Source: Forficula auricularia
Taxonomy: Eukaryota; Arthropoda; Insecta; Dermaptera; Forficulidae
NCBI GenBank assembly: GCA_024734495.1
Contig: JALMQS010000085.1
Coordinates: forward strand, 23,503,077-23,567,076
Length of the DNA stretch: 64,000 bases
Direction of reading: 5' to 3'
Below, piece after piece: positions 1 through 10,881 of the stretch. The position numbers were made by a program, and so were the translations under genes. The notes beneath the pieces were generated by a model. The model ran no database searches and was not told where the DNA came from. It saw only the letters and a list, made by a program, of their open reading frames with translations. The first letter of the stretch is position 1. Each line of letters opens with the position of its first letter.

Positions 1-270
1 TTTTTCTAAACTATTCGCGCTTTAATAATCTAAATTAAAAAAATTTGATTTATTTGATTTATTTCATCGATTTTGAAAACATGAAATCATTCATTTTAAG
101 TCACAGTTTAATTTACCATATAATCCAATTATTAATTTAATTATAATTATTGTCAGTATCAATAAAACAATAATTAGTTAATAATTAATATTATTTCTTT
201 CATCATAATTAAATAACAATGTATTGAACAATGTAATAATCTCAGATTTGATTTTTAATATTAACAGTCA
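1..270. repeat. Dispersed AT-rich repeat, copy 1
   Basis: This stretch shares a run of words (a CAGTATCAATAAAACAATAA block, then AACAATGTATTGAACAATG) with 2755-2985, 4600-4790, 4890-5190 and 5285-5580. I see no coding potential. The family has no visible terminal inverted repeats, so its class is unknown. The following 270 bases (271-540) are AT-rich with nothing recognisable. Confidence 0.6.
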
Positions 271-540
271 ATGTAACATACTATATATTACTTTTTCCTC
301 ATGTACTATTCTATTATATTGTAATTTGTGCAACCTCAATAAATCGCTTTATATATTTTATCTATAAAATTATCTATCATTGTGATATTCCGCTATCCAC
401 ACCTTTATACCTCTTAACATGCAATCTAAGCCTACGATATATTTTTTATTTTATGAATTCCAACAATATTTATTAAAATTAAAAAAAAAAACAATGTCAA
501 GAAATAAATACGAACAAAACAAATTTTAAGCATACAATTT

Positions 541-849
541 TTATTTGGATGAAACCTGGCATTGCATAAGAGCAGTAAGTTTCTCAAAATTTGGCTCATA
601 TGAACTTAAAGCAATTCTTAAGCATGACTCTAAATGTAGATCCGTTATTTGCGATCGCTGTTTTGTTTTGATCGCATTCATATAAGAAAATGCGGATTCA
701 CATAAATATGTGGAGCCAAAGAAGGCATTGAAACGAGCAACAATTGTCCAAATATTTGGATATTTCTCTTTGCTTATTAGTTTCCAAAAATTGCTATCTG
801 AAACCATTGATTTATCAGGATAAATATAAACAGTATGTGTATGTTTCAC
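541..849 (-). pseudogene. hAT transposase, C-terminal dimerisation domain remnant
   Basis: The 102-residue frame matches the C-terminal dimerisation region of hAT transposases of the SCAND3/ZBED5-like type. Visible landmarks are FWKLISKEKYPNIW, then FFGSTYLCESAFSYMN, then an RSQITDLHLESCLRIA block. Catalytic residues lie upstream in full-length hAT proteins (about 600 residues) and are absent. About 130 bases upstream on the same strand, at 971-981, is a typical hAT end (CAGGGATGGCC), so this looks like an internally deleted copy joining the 5' terminus to the last part of the gene. I did not find the opposite terminus. The frame is intact but cannot make a working transposase. Confidence 0.8.
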
Positions 850-981
850 AAATAATTTATTATTGTAAAATTAAGAATTTCAAACATTTATTTAAGTTAG
901 AACAAATTGTTCAACTTTGGCTTCGTGAGCTACTTTTAAAGCCTTTGCGGTCGACCGCGGTCGACTTGTTGGCCATCCCTG
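541..981 (-). mobile_element. Internally deleted hAT element
   Basis: The 5' terminal sequence CAGGGATGGCC ends at 981 and is followed by a TCGACCGCGG-rich stretch, then the dimerisation-domain frame at 541-849. The 3' terminus and target duplication were not found, so the lower boundary is only that of the frame. Confidence 0.55.
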
Positions 982-1131
982 GTATACAGTGATAAAATTA
1001 ATTAATAGAGATTGTGGTGTTGGTGCAAGGTGAAACATTTTTAATAAAAAGTAAATACATATTTTAGGTTAAAAATAAAATAAAATGAGAGAGTCTTCTG
1101 TTTTTTAAATAAAATAATTTTTAATTATTTC

Positions 1132-1174
1132 TAGAGACTATACTTTCGAAGGCATTGCCTTCATCATCAGTCTA
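1132..1174 (-). ncRNA. Hammerhead ribozyme motif (PLE terminal repeat)
   Basis: Stem I UAGA/UCUA, core CTGATGA, stem II GAAGGC-AAT-GCCTTC, then GAAA and a tiny stem III ending in GTC. The 15.2/16.2 pair is G-G, so stem III may be weak. It lies 158 bases downstream of the PLE endonuclease frame on the same strand, as expected for a PLE terminal repeat. Confidence 0.7.
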
Positions 1175-1331
1175 TCACAAATATTTCAAATTAGTTACAA
1201 ATTAAGATTTATACATAGAAAATTTTGAAAAATATATAATGTCTTTTTCTTCATGTTTCCTCTTGGGAGATTAGAATATAACTGGAGCAATATCTGGGTT
1301 GCTCTTTTGTTTAGGCATTTTCTAATGAGTT

Positions 1332-2006
1332 TTACCTGAATGAATGGAATGTTTTTAAAAAAGGGTCATTGATAATTTCTAGTTTTTCATTTAAAGATTC
1401 AATTGGGCTTTTTTCCAAGGATTTTAAAATTTCATTGGATTTTTTTAAAGAAAGAATTAAGGGGTCATTGACTTCTTTGATCAATTTAATATTGGATTGA
1501 TCTGGAAAACTATGATTGTTAGCATTTAAATGCTCTGCAAATGCATAATTTTCATATTTTAATTTGTAGGCTCTTTTGTGTTCATTGATCCTTATGGATA
1601 AATTTCTTTCCGTTTTTCCTATATAAGTTGCATTGCAATCTTGGCATGTCAATTTATATACACCGGATTTTTCATTTTCCGGAATTTTATCTTTAATTTG
1701 ACTTAATTCACTTCCTAATGTATATGGTGATCTAAAGATTGTCGCGTACCCTAAAGATTTTAATTTATGCTTTATTTTTTCGGACATCTTACCATAATAT
1801 GGTAATATTAGTTTTGGCAGATCGTTAATTTGGGAATTTTGTGAATAGATTAAATTTAAATTTGATTTTTGAATTTTACCTTTTAATATTTGATCTATTA
1901 AATTGCTTTCATAACCATTATTTATAGCTATTTCTTTGATTATCTCTAGTTCTGTTAAAAAATGCTCTTTCTTTAATGGGATACTATTTAAACGGTGGAT
2001 TTTATT
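1332..2006 (-). pseudogene. Penelope-like RT C-terminus plus GIY-YIG endonuclease
   Basis: The frame is open from 2006; the previous in-frame codon is a stop. It begins with NKIHRLNSIPL, matching the HRL..IPL block that follows the RT catalytic domain in Penelope-like elements. The distal part carries a GIY-YIG nuclease: GVYKLTCQDCNATYIGKT with paired cysteines, then RINEHKRAY and FAEHLNANNHSF. An internal methionine at 1787 gives a 151-residue protein, but that start is not biologically meaningful. In intact elements RT and endonuclease are one polypeptide of roughly 700-800 residues acting in target-primed integration. Here only about 224 codons remain. No stop or frameshift is visible in what is left, so the truncation may be fairly recent. 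Confidence 0.85.
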
Positions 2007-2030
2007 TTATTTTTAACCTAAAAATAAAAA

Positions 2031-2754
2031 CAATTCTGTTACCATCGACAGTGAAATCTTTTATTCAACTAATAAATACATATTTTATGAGATATTAATT
2101 TACTATGAGTTATGTTTTCTAGGACACTTGTTTCAGGTTTATTACACCCAATTCGCGCATTGAAGTCTCTTCTACTTGGCCTTGAAATATTCATTTGGCG
2201 TCATCTAAAAGTGAAATTAAAAAACAAAAAATAAATAAAAAATCGTCAAGAACTTTAATTGTTATTATCGAATACATACTTTGTAAGATACAAAAAACAT
2301 TATTAGTAGTTTCTTAAGTGATAAAAAAGAAGAAGATAATAATAGCGAAACCTTTTTTTAATTCCCCCCCCCTTTGGTGTTGTTGATTAAAGAGTTCAAG
2401 GTTTCTGAACACGTAGCCAGTAAGCCAGTCCGTCAGTCCCTCAGTCAGTCTATCTGTATGTCTGTCTGTCCTGAGGTCGGAGCTGAAATTATGCATTAAT
2501 TATTACATTCTATCTCTGTCTTTATCTCTCTTGGTTTGATTCACTCCCTTGAAATATTCTTCTCGTGTCATGGAGGGCCAGTTTATTTAAATGGTACAAG
2601 GATTTGTTTACAAAAAAATACACAAATAAATGGCTAAGAGCAAAAAATAAGTAAAAAAATACACACACAAAATATATATTAAATAAGTCTTATTATATTA
2701 ATTGAGCAATTCTTGTATTGGGGGGGGGGGGGTTCCCTCCCAATAAATTGGACA
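2031..2754. other. AT-rich sequence without a recognisable gene
   Basis: I see only AT-rich sequence, a CAGTC/TCTGTCTGTC pyrimidine microsatellite near 2430-2475 and a G-run at 2720-2733. Confidence 0.6.
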
Positions 2755-2985
2755 TTTTGAAAAATTTTAATTTTTAATTTGATTGATTGGAAACATTAAA
2801 TCAGTCATTTTAAGCCAATTTAATTTATAATCCAATTATTAATTTAAAACAATAATTAGTTAATAATTATTATTTCTTTCATTATAATTAAATAACAATG
2901 TATTGAACAATAAAATAATCCCGGGTTTGTTTTTTTAATATGAAAAATTTCATGGATTTTTTCGGATTTGAAATTTTTCGAATGT
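2755..2985. repeat. Dispersed AT-rich repeat, copy 2
   Basis: Related to 1-270 and to the tandem array at 4600-5580 by a shared order of words around AACAATGTATTGAACAAT. Confidence 0.55.
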
Positions 2986-3058
2986 TTTATTTATTAATTT
3001 AAACAGGAATAGCAGGGAATTGGACAATAAATAAAAAACATGAGTTTCTATTAAATGG

Positions 3059-3098
3059 GCCAGACGTTTCGTCAATTTATTTCGACTTCCTCAGTGGC
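3059..3098 (-). ncRNA. Hammerhead ribozyme motif
   Basis: Stem I GCCA/TGGC, core CTGAGGA (the variable position 7 is G), stem II GTC...GAC with an AT loop, GAAAC followed directly by GTC. All invariant core bases are present. A related pair is at 20077-20120 and about 20320-20360. Confidence 0.65.
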
Positions 3099-3167
3099 TA
3101 GAATAGAATGAATGATAAAATAGAAAATCAGAAAAAATTTATAAATATTTTGATTAAAAATAATTTT

Positions 3168-3377
3168 TTTTTATAAATTTTATTAAACCAATTATTTTAC
3201 ATTAATTAATGTATACATTGTATTTTAGCTTCGATTCCGGAGATTGCTTCTCCACCATCGAGTGTCCTTATTCATATTTAGTCCTTGTTTTTAATAAAAG
3301 GAAAAATCTAATTAGATAAAAAAACCTCTTTTCCGATAATTATTTCAATTCCATTATTCCCCAATCAAGTCGATTGG
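3168..3377 (-). repeat. About 205-bp structured SINE-like retroposon, copy 1
   Basis: Read on the minus strand it starts with the hairpin CCAATCGACTTGATTGG and ends with AATAAAATTTATAAAAAA. Other copies: 9100-9275 (partial), 9284-9492, 10673-10881 and 18988-19192. It contains hairpins AAGAGG...CCTCTT and GGAGA...TCTCC. No A/B-box promoter is obvious. Confidence 0.7.
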
Positions 3378-3521
3378 ATCTCATTCCAATCCTCATCTTA
3401 TTAAAAATAAATTTAAATAAAGAAAGTTATAAATTGCCCATTTTATCACTGTTTGTCTGTGTGTTTTATTTATTTTTTTATAAACTCTTCGCGCTTTGAA
3501 AATCAAAATTTAAAAAAAAAT

Positions 3522-4600
3522 AAGCTGACGTGTTCTGATGTGGCCATCCACTTGACTTTACCATACAACCTGGCCCCTAAAATTATTTATAATCATGTAA
3601 GGGGGGGGAATAGTTTTTGAATTATTATACTTTTGGTATCCCACTGATTATGTATACAAAATTTAATTGAGTTTGGTAAATGGCCAAGATTTTCATTTTT
3701 TGACCCCCCCCCCCATTTTGGACGGTTAGTTTTTGTATATTTATACTTCGTGGGGTCCACTGATTATGTATACAAAATTTGGTTGAGTTTGGTAAATGTC
3801 CAAGATTTCCATTTTTTGACCCCCCCCCACCATTTTGGAGGGTTAGTTTTTGTATTTTTATACTTCATGGGGTCCACCTATTATGTATACAAAATTTGGT
3901 TGAGTTTGGTAAATGTCCAAGATTTCCATTTTTTGACCCCCCACCATTTTGGGGGGTTAGTTTTTGTATTTTTATACTTCATGGGGTCCACCTATTATGT
4001 ATACAAAATTTGGTTGAGTTTGGTAAATGTCCAAGATTTCCATTTTTTGACCCCCCCCCCACCATTTTGGTGGGTTGGTTTTTGTATATTTATACTTCAT
4101 GGGGTCCACTGATTATGTATACAAAATTTGGTTGAGTTTGGTAAATGGCCAAGATATACATTTTTTGACCCCCCTCCCCATTTTGGGCGGTTAGTTTTTG
4201 TATTTTTATACTTCATGGGGTCCACTGATTATGTATATAAAATTTGGTTGAGTTTGCGGCCTAGATTTTTAATTTTTAACCCCCCTCCACCTTAATTTTG
4301 GGTGGATATGGAATTTGGTTTCGATATTCACACTAGTTTTTGAGCTAGCTCGTCCACAAATTTGGTAACGCACGGACTAACTAACTAACAGACATTTTGA
4401 CAAAACAATTATTATCTCGAAAAATATAATTTTTTCGATGTTCACTTATTAGAGCTTTTTTGTAGAACAAAATCCCCTGGTTTCTCTCAATTTTTTTAAT
4501 CAAAATAGTTTCAGCCGTTTTTGAGATATTTCGAAGAAAAAAAAACCCTTTTTTAATGCACGATTACAATACTTGACCTTACCCTGTATGGTCATTTTAA
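3522..4600. repeat. Interspersed element with about six 116-bp tandem units
   Basis: One end reads TAAGCTGACGTGTTCTGATG..., the other CACGATTACAATACTTGACC...CCCTGTATGG. Inside, a unit starting TTTTTGTAT repeats at 3730, 3847, 3961, 4079 and 4195 (period 114-118) and contains a C-run of varying length. The frames that cross this array are artefacts of the periodic repeat. Relatives lie at 17906-18600, 18600-18870, 32062-32905 and 34769-35485. Confidence 0.8.
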
Positions 4601-5580
4601 GCCAATTTAATTCTAATTGTCAGTATCAATAAAACAATAATTAGTTAATAATTATTATTTATTTCTTTGATAATTAAATAACAATGTATTGAACAATGTA
4701 ATAATCTCGGATTTGTTTTTTTAGAATGAAAAATTTCATGGATTTTTTTGGCTTTGAGATTTCGAATGTTTTACTATTTATTTTTTCTGTTAACAATGTG
4801 TATTTGTTACTTAATTTTATCAAATTTACTTAAATCCTGGTTTAAATGGTTGATTGTAAATAAATTATAAATAAATGAAAAAAAATTTCAACACTCTTCC
4901 CACTTTGATAATCAAAATTTAGAAAAAAAATTTAATTTATCATTTGATTGATTCATTTTGAAAACATTAAATCAGTCGTCAATTTAATTTATAATTAAAT
5001 TATTAATTTAATTCTAATTATCAGTATCAATAAAATAATAATTACTTAATAATTATCTGATTGATAATTAAATAACAATGTATTGAACAATGTAATAAAC
5101 CCTGATTTGTTTGTTAATATGAAAAATTTAATGTATTTTTTTCGGCTTTAAGATTTCGAATGTTTTACTATTTATTTTTTCTGTTAACAATGTGTATTTG
5201 TTACTTAATTTTATCAAATTTACTTAAATCCTGGTTTAAATGGTTGATTGTAAATAAATTATAAATAAATGAAAAAAAAATTTCAACACTCTTCCCACTT
5301 TGATAATCAAAATTTAGAAAAAAATTTAATTTATCATTTGATTGATTCATTTTGAAAACATTAAATCAGTCGTCAATTTAATTTATAATTAAATTATTAA
5401 TTTAATTCTAATTATCAGTATCAATAAAATAATAATTACTTAATAATTATCTGATTGATAATTAAATAACAATGTATTGAACAATGTAATAAACCCTGAT
5501 TTGTTTGTTAATATGAAAAATTTAATGTATTTTTTTCGGCTTTAAGATTTCGAATGTTTTACTATTTATTTTTTCTAAAC
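4600..5580. repeat. Tandem duplication, period about 395 bp
   Basis: The word ACACTCTTCC starts at 4891 and 5286, and long flanking stretches are nearly identical at the same offset, giving roughly 2.4 copies. The unit contains the dispersed repeat seen at 1-270. Confidence 0.8.
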
Positions 5581-6290
5581 TCTTCCCAATTTGATAATTA
5601 AAATTTAGAAAACAAAAAATTTAATAAATTTTAATTTTCTCATTTATATATCAAAGAATAATTGATACGTCAACAAGAATTATTTTGACCGCGCTGATTT
5701 GAAAAAAAGATATTTTTATCTCGCGAGACTACTGCGGATTACGCTATTGGAGTCTGCGGAGTATTAAGTCTGGACCAAGAGAGAAAAAGATGTGATCCAC
5801 TTAGCTACAATCCAACGTCATTTCGCGTATAGCCCGCTATACATTCGGATGGATCACCAAATAGTTTACAAAAATTCCCTACATTAGAGTCGCGATCGAA
5901 TAAAATGTAGAAAACCTTCAGTTAAAAAATTTAATTTTTAATTGTATCATTTCTTAAAAATTTTTGTGTATGAAAAGTCTTCTAGGTGAATTTTCAAACA
6001 TTTTAGAGAAACCGTTTAAGAGAAGGTGTTTTGGGGTTTTTAGCCCATAACTTCTTGAAAAATGGACCAAATTAGACCATTTTTTTCTTCAAAATTTTTG
6101 TTTTTTGTGTACTTTTCCTAAAAATTATTATTTTTTAATTGAAAATATAATTAATTTTGATGAAGTTGAGTGTATTTTTTTTTTATTTTTTTGAAAAATT
6201 AATATCACCAACTTCTATCTACTTATATCTATTTAACAATTTTTAAGACTGGTCTGATTGTGGAATCTTGACAAATAATACTTTTTTTTT
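5581..6290. other. Intergenic, no gene seen
   Basis: AT-rich; a slightly GC-richer patch at 5690-5910 (CGCGAGACTACTGCGGATTA) looks like an old repeat but has no long frame or terminal repeat that I can assign. Confidence 0.5.
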
Positions 6291-6374
6291 ACTAGAAAAT
6301 CATAAGATGGTGTCATCTATTAAATCCGATGAAATGGAATATTTTTAATTATATGTCAGAGTGGTTGTTTTTCA

Positions 6375-6460
6375 CCCCCTCGGGAATCGAACCCGAGTGC
6401 CAGTAACAGCAATCCGGGCCACCTGGCTCACCTGCGGGATACGAACCTCTCTGACATATG
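6375..6460 (-). ncRNA. tRNA-like / Pol III B-box module, copy 1
   Basis: On the minus strand a perfect T-arm (TCGGG, loop TTCGATT, CCCGA) follows GTGAGCCAGGTGGCCC, which resembles an A box. No complete acceptor stem is visible, so it is tRNA-derived rather than a functional tRNA. Confidence 0.5.
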
Positions 6461-6764
6461 CAAACGCGTAAAATATTTTACTCAAAGATTGTTATCTTAA
6501 TTTGTAAAATTTCGCGATATAGTGATTCTAAATTTAAACATATAGCCATGCCATATAATTTAAATAAAGGTGGTTGAGTGTTTCGAATTTTGAAAAAATT
6601 CAAAATTCGAAGGGCAATGGAATGACTTTTCCTAATTTAATATGAAAGATATTAATTTGCCGATGGTAATAGATTCAAATTTACTAGAAAATCATAAGAT
6701 GGTGTCATCTATTAAATCCGATGAAATGGAATATTTTTAATTATATGTCAGAGTGGTTGTTTTT

Positions 6765-6846
6765 CACCCCTCGTATCCCGCAGGTGAGCCAGGTGGCCCG
6801 GATTGCTGTTACTGGCACTCGGGTTCGATTCCCGAGGGGGTGAAAA
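6765..6846 (+). ncRNA. tRNA-like / Pol III B-box module, copy 2
   Basis: Same module at the centre of the palindrome; T-arm at 6818-6836. Confidence 0.5.
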
Positions 6847-7157
6847 ACAACCCCTCTGACATATAATTAAAAATATTCCATTTCATCGGATTTAATAGAT
6901 GACACCATCTTATGATTTTCTAGTAAATTTGAATCTATTACCATCGGCAAATTAATATCTTTCATATTAAATTAGGAAAAGTCATTCCATTGCCCTTCGA
7001 ATTTTGAATTTCTTCAAAATTCGAAACACTCAACCACCTTTATTTAAATTATATGGCATGGCTATATGTTTAAATTTAGAATCACTATATCGCGAAATTT
7101 TACAAATTAAGATAACAATCTTTGAGTAAAATATTTTACGCGTTTGCATATGTCAGA

Positions 7158-7240
7158 GAGGTTCGTATCCCGCAGGTGAGCCAGGTGGCCCGGATTGCTG
7201 TTACTGGCACTCGGGTTCGATTCCCGAGGGGGTGAAAACA
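7158..7240 (+). ncRNA. tRNA-like / Pol III B-box module, copy 3
   Basis: Same module in the right arm; T-arm at 7210-7228. Confidence 0.5.
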
Positions 7241-7427
7241 ACCCCTCTGACATATAATTAAAAATATTCCATTTCATCGGATTTAATAGATGACACCATC
7301 TTATGATTTTCTAGTAAATTTGAATCTATTACCATCGGCAAATTAATATCTTTCACTTTTTTTTTAATTTTTAAAATTTAGATTATATTTTTATTCAGTT
7401 CCTACAGTTACAAATTTTTAAAATATA

Positions 7428-8925
7428 CCGGGTGAGTTTTTTATCTTGAGACAGTCATATAATTCAAAAACAGTGCATTATATGAAAAAAATTTCAAATA
7501 AAAGTTTATTTATATCGAGGGGGAAACTAAACTACGGTATTGTTTGTCGACTTAGAACAAGCTTTCAAGGGTATTTTGAGGTAAACTTCTGTTTTTTAAA
7601 AGGAACCATATATATTTCTTTACAGATCATTAATCTTCAAAAAAAACTGAACAACTTTCATTAGAACTATTTTTTTATCCGACATCAAATAAACAAAATA
7701 TTAAATCAATTAGATCTTATTAAAAAATTTCTAATAATTATTTTTAACAATTATTCAACTTAATTATCAAATAATAATGATCAAATATTTAATTATTAAA
7801 TAAATAATTTAAAAATAATTAATAATTTAACACTGTTCTGTGACATTCCAGAGTGTTATCGCAAGTCTTCTGGATTAATTCCAGTTCCGATTTCGTTATT
7901 TGGCCTTTTGTAGTTTCTGCGTAGCCTTTACACTTCCTGTTTATTTTAACACGATAAAATGAAGCTTGTAAGGGGTCTATTCCTATAAGGAAAACGCTCG
8001 GCATCAAGGGCGGATCCAGGAATTTTTTATGGGGGGGGGGAGAGGAGAATGTATATAAGGTGCCTGATGTATATAAGATCTACTTTTTATCTCGAAAGTG
8101 TGTCGCGATCGAATTGTCCAAAGCGGGGGGAGGGGGTCAGAGACGCCGCCCCACACATACACACACATACATACATAGAACTTTATTTTCAATTTTCAAT
8201 TTTTTTTTTACAAATTTTGCCCCCTCCGCCCCCCCTGGATCCGCCCTTGCTCGGCATCCATTTCAATGGCAGCTTCATAACACTTCTTCCATATTCACCA
8301 TAAATTAAGACCATTTCAATTCTTTCTTCAACAAAAAATACTCCATTTTTATTATTATGAAAATAGTTACAATATAACTATCTACTGGATTGACACGAGA
8401 AATAAACTTTTTTTAAACTAAAGAATTTTAAATAGTTCCTAGTTCCATTAAGTAGAAAATAATCTCTGAAATCTGTGTATTTAATGAAGTTTTAAGATCA
8501 TTATAAACTCTTATTTTCATTGTTGTGACTTTTCTAGTTAATAATTATTTATTTAATAATTAATTATTTGATCATTATTTTTTGATAATTAAGTTGAATA
8601 ATTGTTAAAAATAATTATTAGAAATTTTTTTATGTAATATAATTGATTTAATATTTTGTTTATTTGATTTCATATAAAAAATAGTTCTTATAAAAGTTGT
8701 TCAGTTTTTTTTGAAGATTAAGGATCCGTAAAGAAATATATATGTTGCCATTTAAAAAACAGAACTTGACCTTGAAATACCCTTGAAAGCTTGTTCTAGG
8801 TCGACAAACAATAGCGTGGTTTAGTTTCCCCTTCGAGATAAATAAACTTTTATTTGAAACTTTTTTTCATATAATGCACTGTTTTTGAATTATAAGACTG
8901 TCTCAAGATAAAAAAACTCACCCGG
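7428..8925. mobile_element. Long-TIR foldback element, about 1.5 kb
   Basis: Terminal inverted repeats of about 385 bp (7428-7812 and 8538-8925) start CCGGGTGAG and are flanked by TATA on both sides, a possible target duplication (or TA with ends TACCGGG). The interior of about 725 bp encodes no transposase and contains a nested hAT MITE at 8005-8249. Confidence 0.75.
8005..8249. mobile_element. hAT-type MITE with 8-bp target duplication
   Basis: Termini CAAGGGCGGATCCAGG and its reverse complement, flanked by the exact 8-bp duplication CTCGGCAT (7997-8004 and 8250-8257). The interior is G- and C-run rich with no gene. It sits inside the foldback element and is therefore younger than it. Confidence 0.85.
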
Positions 8926-9099
8926 TATACCAAAATTGAATACAAAAACTTAAAAACCCTGAGGACATAGAACACTGAAAATTTCAAAAATCAACCAGAA
9001 CACGCACTCTCATTAATTTCTCTTCATGGAAAAAGTTTATTTGAAATACCAACGTTTCGTAATTCACCCAATATAAATGGAAATTTTAAGAAATTTGAG

Positions 9100-9275
9100 A
9101 AATTTATTAAACCAATTATTTTACATGAATTAATGTATACATTATATTTTAGCTTCGACTCCGGAGATTACTTCTCCACCATCGAATGTCCTTGATCATC
9201 TTTTTAGTCCTTGTTTTTAATAAGAGGAAAAAGCTAATTAAAGAAAAAAACCTCTTTTCCGATAATTATTTAAAT
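9100..9275 (-). repeat. SINE-like retroposon, copy 2 (partial)
   Basis: Matches the 205-bp family but lacks the CCAATCGACTTG 5' hairpin; directly followed by a second copy. Confidence 0.65.
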
Positions 9276-9283
9276 TAAGAAAT

Positions 9284-9492
9284 TTGAGAAAAATTTATTA
9301 AACCAATTATTTTACATTAATTAATGTATACATTGTATTTTTGCTTCGATTCCGGAGATTACTTCTCCACCATCGAGTGTCCTTATTCATCTTTAGTCCT
9401 TGTTTTTAATAAGAGGAAAAATCTAATTAGATAAAAAAACCTCTTTTCCGATAATTATTTCAATTCCATTATTCCCCAATCAAGTCGATTGG
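9284..9492 (-). repeat. SINE-like retroposon, copy 3
   Basis: Complete copy; beyond its 5' end lies a pyrimidine microsatellite (CCTCCTCATCCC). Confidence 0.7.
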
Positions 9493-10195
9493 TATACTCC
9501 CTCCTCATCCCATCTCTCGTTTCCCTAGAAATTTGAGAAAATAATTTTCATTTAATATTAATTATATTTGTAAAAATCTACCAGCGAGTTTTTATAATCA
9601 TTAAAATAATTTGAATGAAATTAAAAATTGTTTATTTATGCCTATATCATTACAACACCTTAAAATCACATTTAAAATCATTAAAAAAAAATTTATTTCG
9701 TGCAATTTTGACCAGTAAAAGTTGTAAAAAGTAAAAAAAAGTTCAAAATCTAATCAGCTCGCCGTATTGAAATTAATTTAAATTTCTACGGGCTTAAATA
9801 GTTTTCCACTTATAAGGAATCTATTAATGAATCAACATTAATTCGAATTCAAGCAAAGTAGAAGAAAATGATAAACACGGAAATAGAATAATAGTTTATT
9901 TGAAACAACAAATAGGTATATTCTTGCATAATAAATTACACATATTTCTAATATACGAAGATATTTCATAATTCATTTTGTTTAAATGTTATTATAATTG
10001 ATAGTTAGACAGACGGGACGGTTTTCTAAAGAAAAATGTCGAAATCCGGAAAAAAAAACCGAAACTAATTTTATAAGTACAAATAAATGAGAAATCCAGG
10101 CCCCCTCTTAGGTATATTTATAAGTACCTGGAGCCACCGAGCGATGCTCGGCAACTTTTTGCTTCAGTTAATAGTTATATAATAATATTATTTTT
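9493..10195. other. AT-rich sequence, no gene seen
   Basis: No frame, RNA motif or terminal repeat that I can support. Confidence 0.5.
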
Positions 10196-10205
10196 AATTT
10201 AAAAT

Positions 10206-10402
10206 TCTGATAAAAACCACCCCGTCACTGCACACCACCACACGCAACCCGCCCCCTGGACCCCACCTCCATACCACCCTCTGGACCCCCGCCCCGTACC
10301 ACCGGACACCACACCACCACTATTCCCCTGGAGCCCCACCCACGGAACCCCCCTCACTCCACCAACCCCGCACCCCACCTCCTGAACCCCCACCCCCCAC
10401 TT
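10206..10402. repeat. C-rich, strand-asymmetric low-complexity tract
   Basis: About 200 bases of mostly C and A (CCACC/CCCC words), in sharp contrast to the AT-rich flanks. The apparent glycine-rich minus-strand frame is a by-product of composition. Confidence 0.7.
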
Positions 10403-10672
10403 TTTGGATTTCTAGTTTTCTAGTGGCCCACAGATTATGTATATATAGGTATATAAATAAATTTTTTTTAATTAAATATTAAATTATCGAGTTTTATAAT
10501 ACAATCAATTAAATAGGCAAATTCTAATATATATATATATATAATATTTGCTATTAACTCTTTGTGAGATTTAAAACTCGAATTTATAATCAATTAAATT
10601 GTTTTTAAGGAATTTGGTGTTGGTACTTGGTGAAACATGTTTTATCCAATAATCAATAAATTTTTTTTTTTT

Positions 10673-10881
10673 TTTTATAAATTTTATTAAACCAATTATT
10701 TTACATTAATTAATGTATACATTGTATTTTTTGCTTCGATTCCGGAGATTACTTCTCCACCATCGAGTGTCCTTATTCATCTTTAGTCCTTGTTTTTAAT
10801 AAGAGGAAAAATCTAATTAGATAAAAAACCTCTTTTCCGATAATTATTTCAATTCCATTATTCCCCAATCAAGTCGATTGG
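10673..10881 (-). repeat. SINE-like retroposon, copy 4
   Basis: Complete copy with a 17-base A-tail (T-run on plus, about 10661-10677), followed on the 5' side by a CATCC/TTCATCC microsatellite. Confidence 0.7.

Larger units (their letters stand above)
1000..2030 (-). mobile_element. Penelope-like element, 5'-truncated
   Basis: In minus-strand order: end of the reverse-transcriptase region, GIY-YIG endonuclease, a hammerhead motif at 1132-1174, then a tail ATGTTTCACCTTGCACCAAC at about 1050-1020 that recurs at 62310 and in diverged form near 22640, 23300 and 24300. A 22-bp perfect inverted repeat brackets the fragment (1065-1086 and 1999-2020; core TAGGTTAAAAATAAAAT). The RT catalytic domain is missing, so the copy is 5'-truncated and immobile. 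Confidence 0.75.
6291..7315. mobile_element. 1-kb palindrome with three tRNA-like modules
   Basis: Base 6291 pairs with 7315 and the two arms (about 6291-6765 and 6842-7315) are nearly perfect reverse complements centred near 6803. Each arm and the centre carry the same tRNA-like module, in alternating orientation (minus at about 6375-6460, plus at 6765-6846, plus at 7158-7240). The outer sequence continues to about 7355 on the right. No coding frame is present, so this would be a non-autonomous foldback element. Confidence 0.75.

Noticed and set aside
3750..4135. Two overlapping 118-120-codon frames with repeated peptides
   Set aside because: They only reflect the 116-bp tandem repeat read in two frames.
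3606..4310. Regularly spaced repeats considered as a CRISPR array
   Set aside because: Units are tandem without unique spacers and the genome is eukaryotic.
6375..7240. A functional tRNA gene
   Set aside because: T-arm is perfect but I could not build an acceptor stem, D-arm and anticodon arm around it.
10199..10393. Glycine-rich minus-strand frame
   Set aside because: Compositional effect of the C-rich tract.
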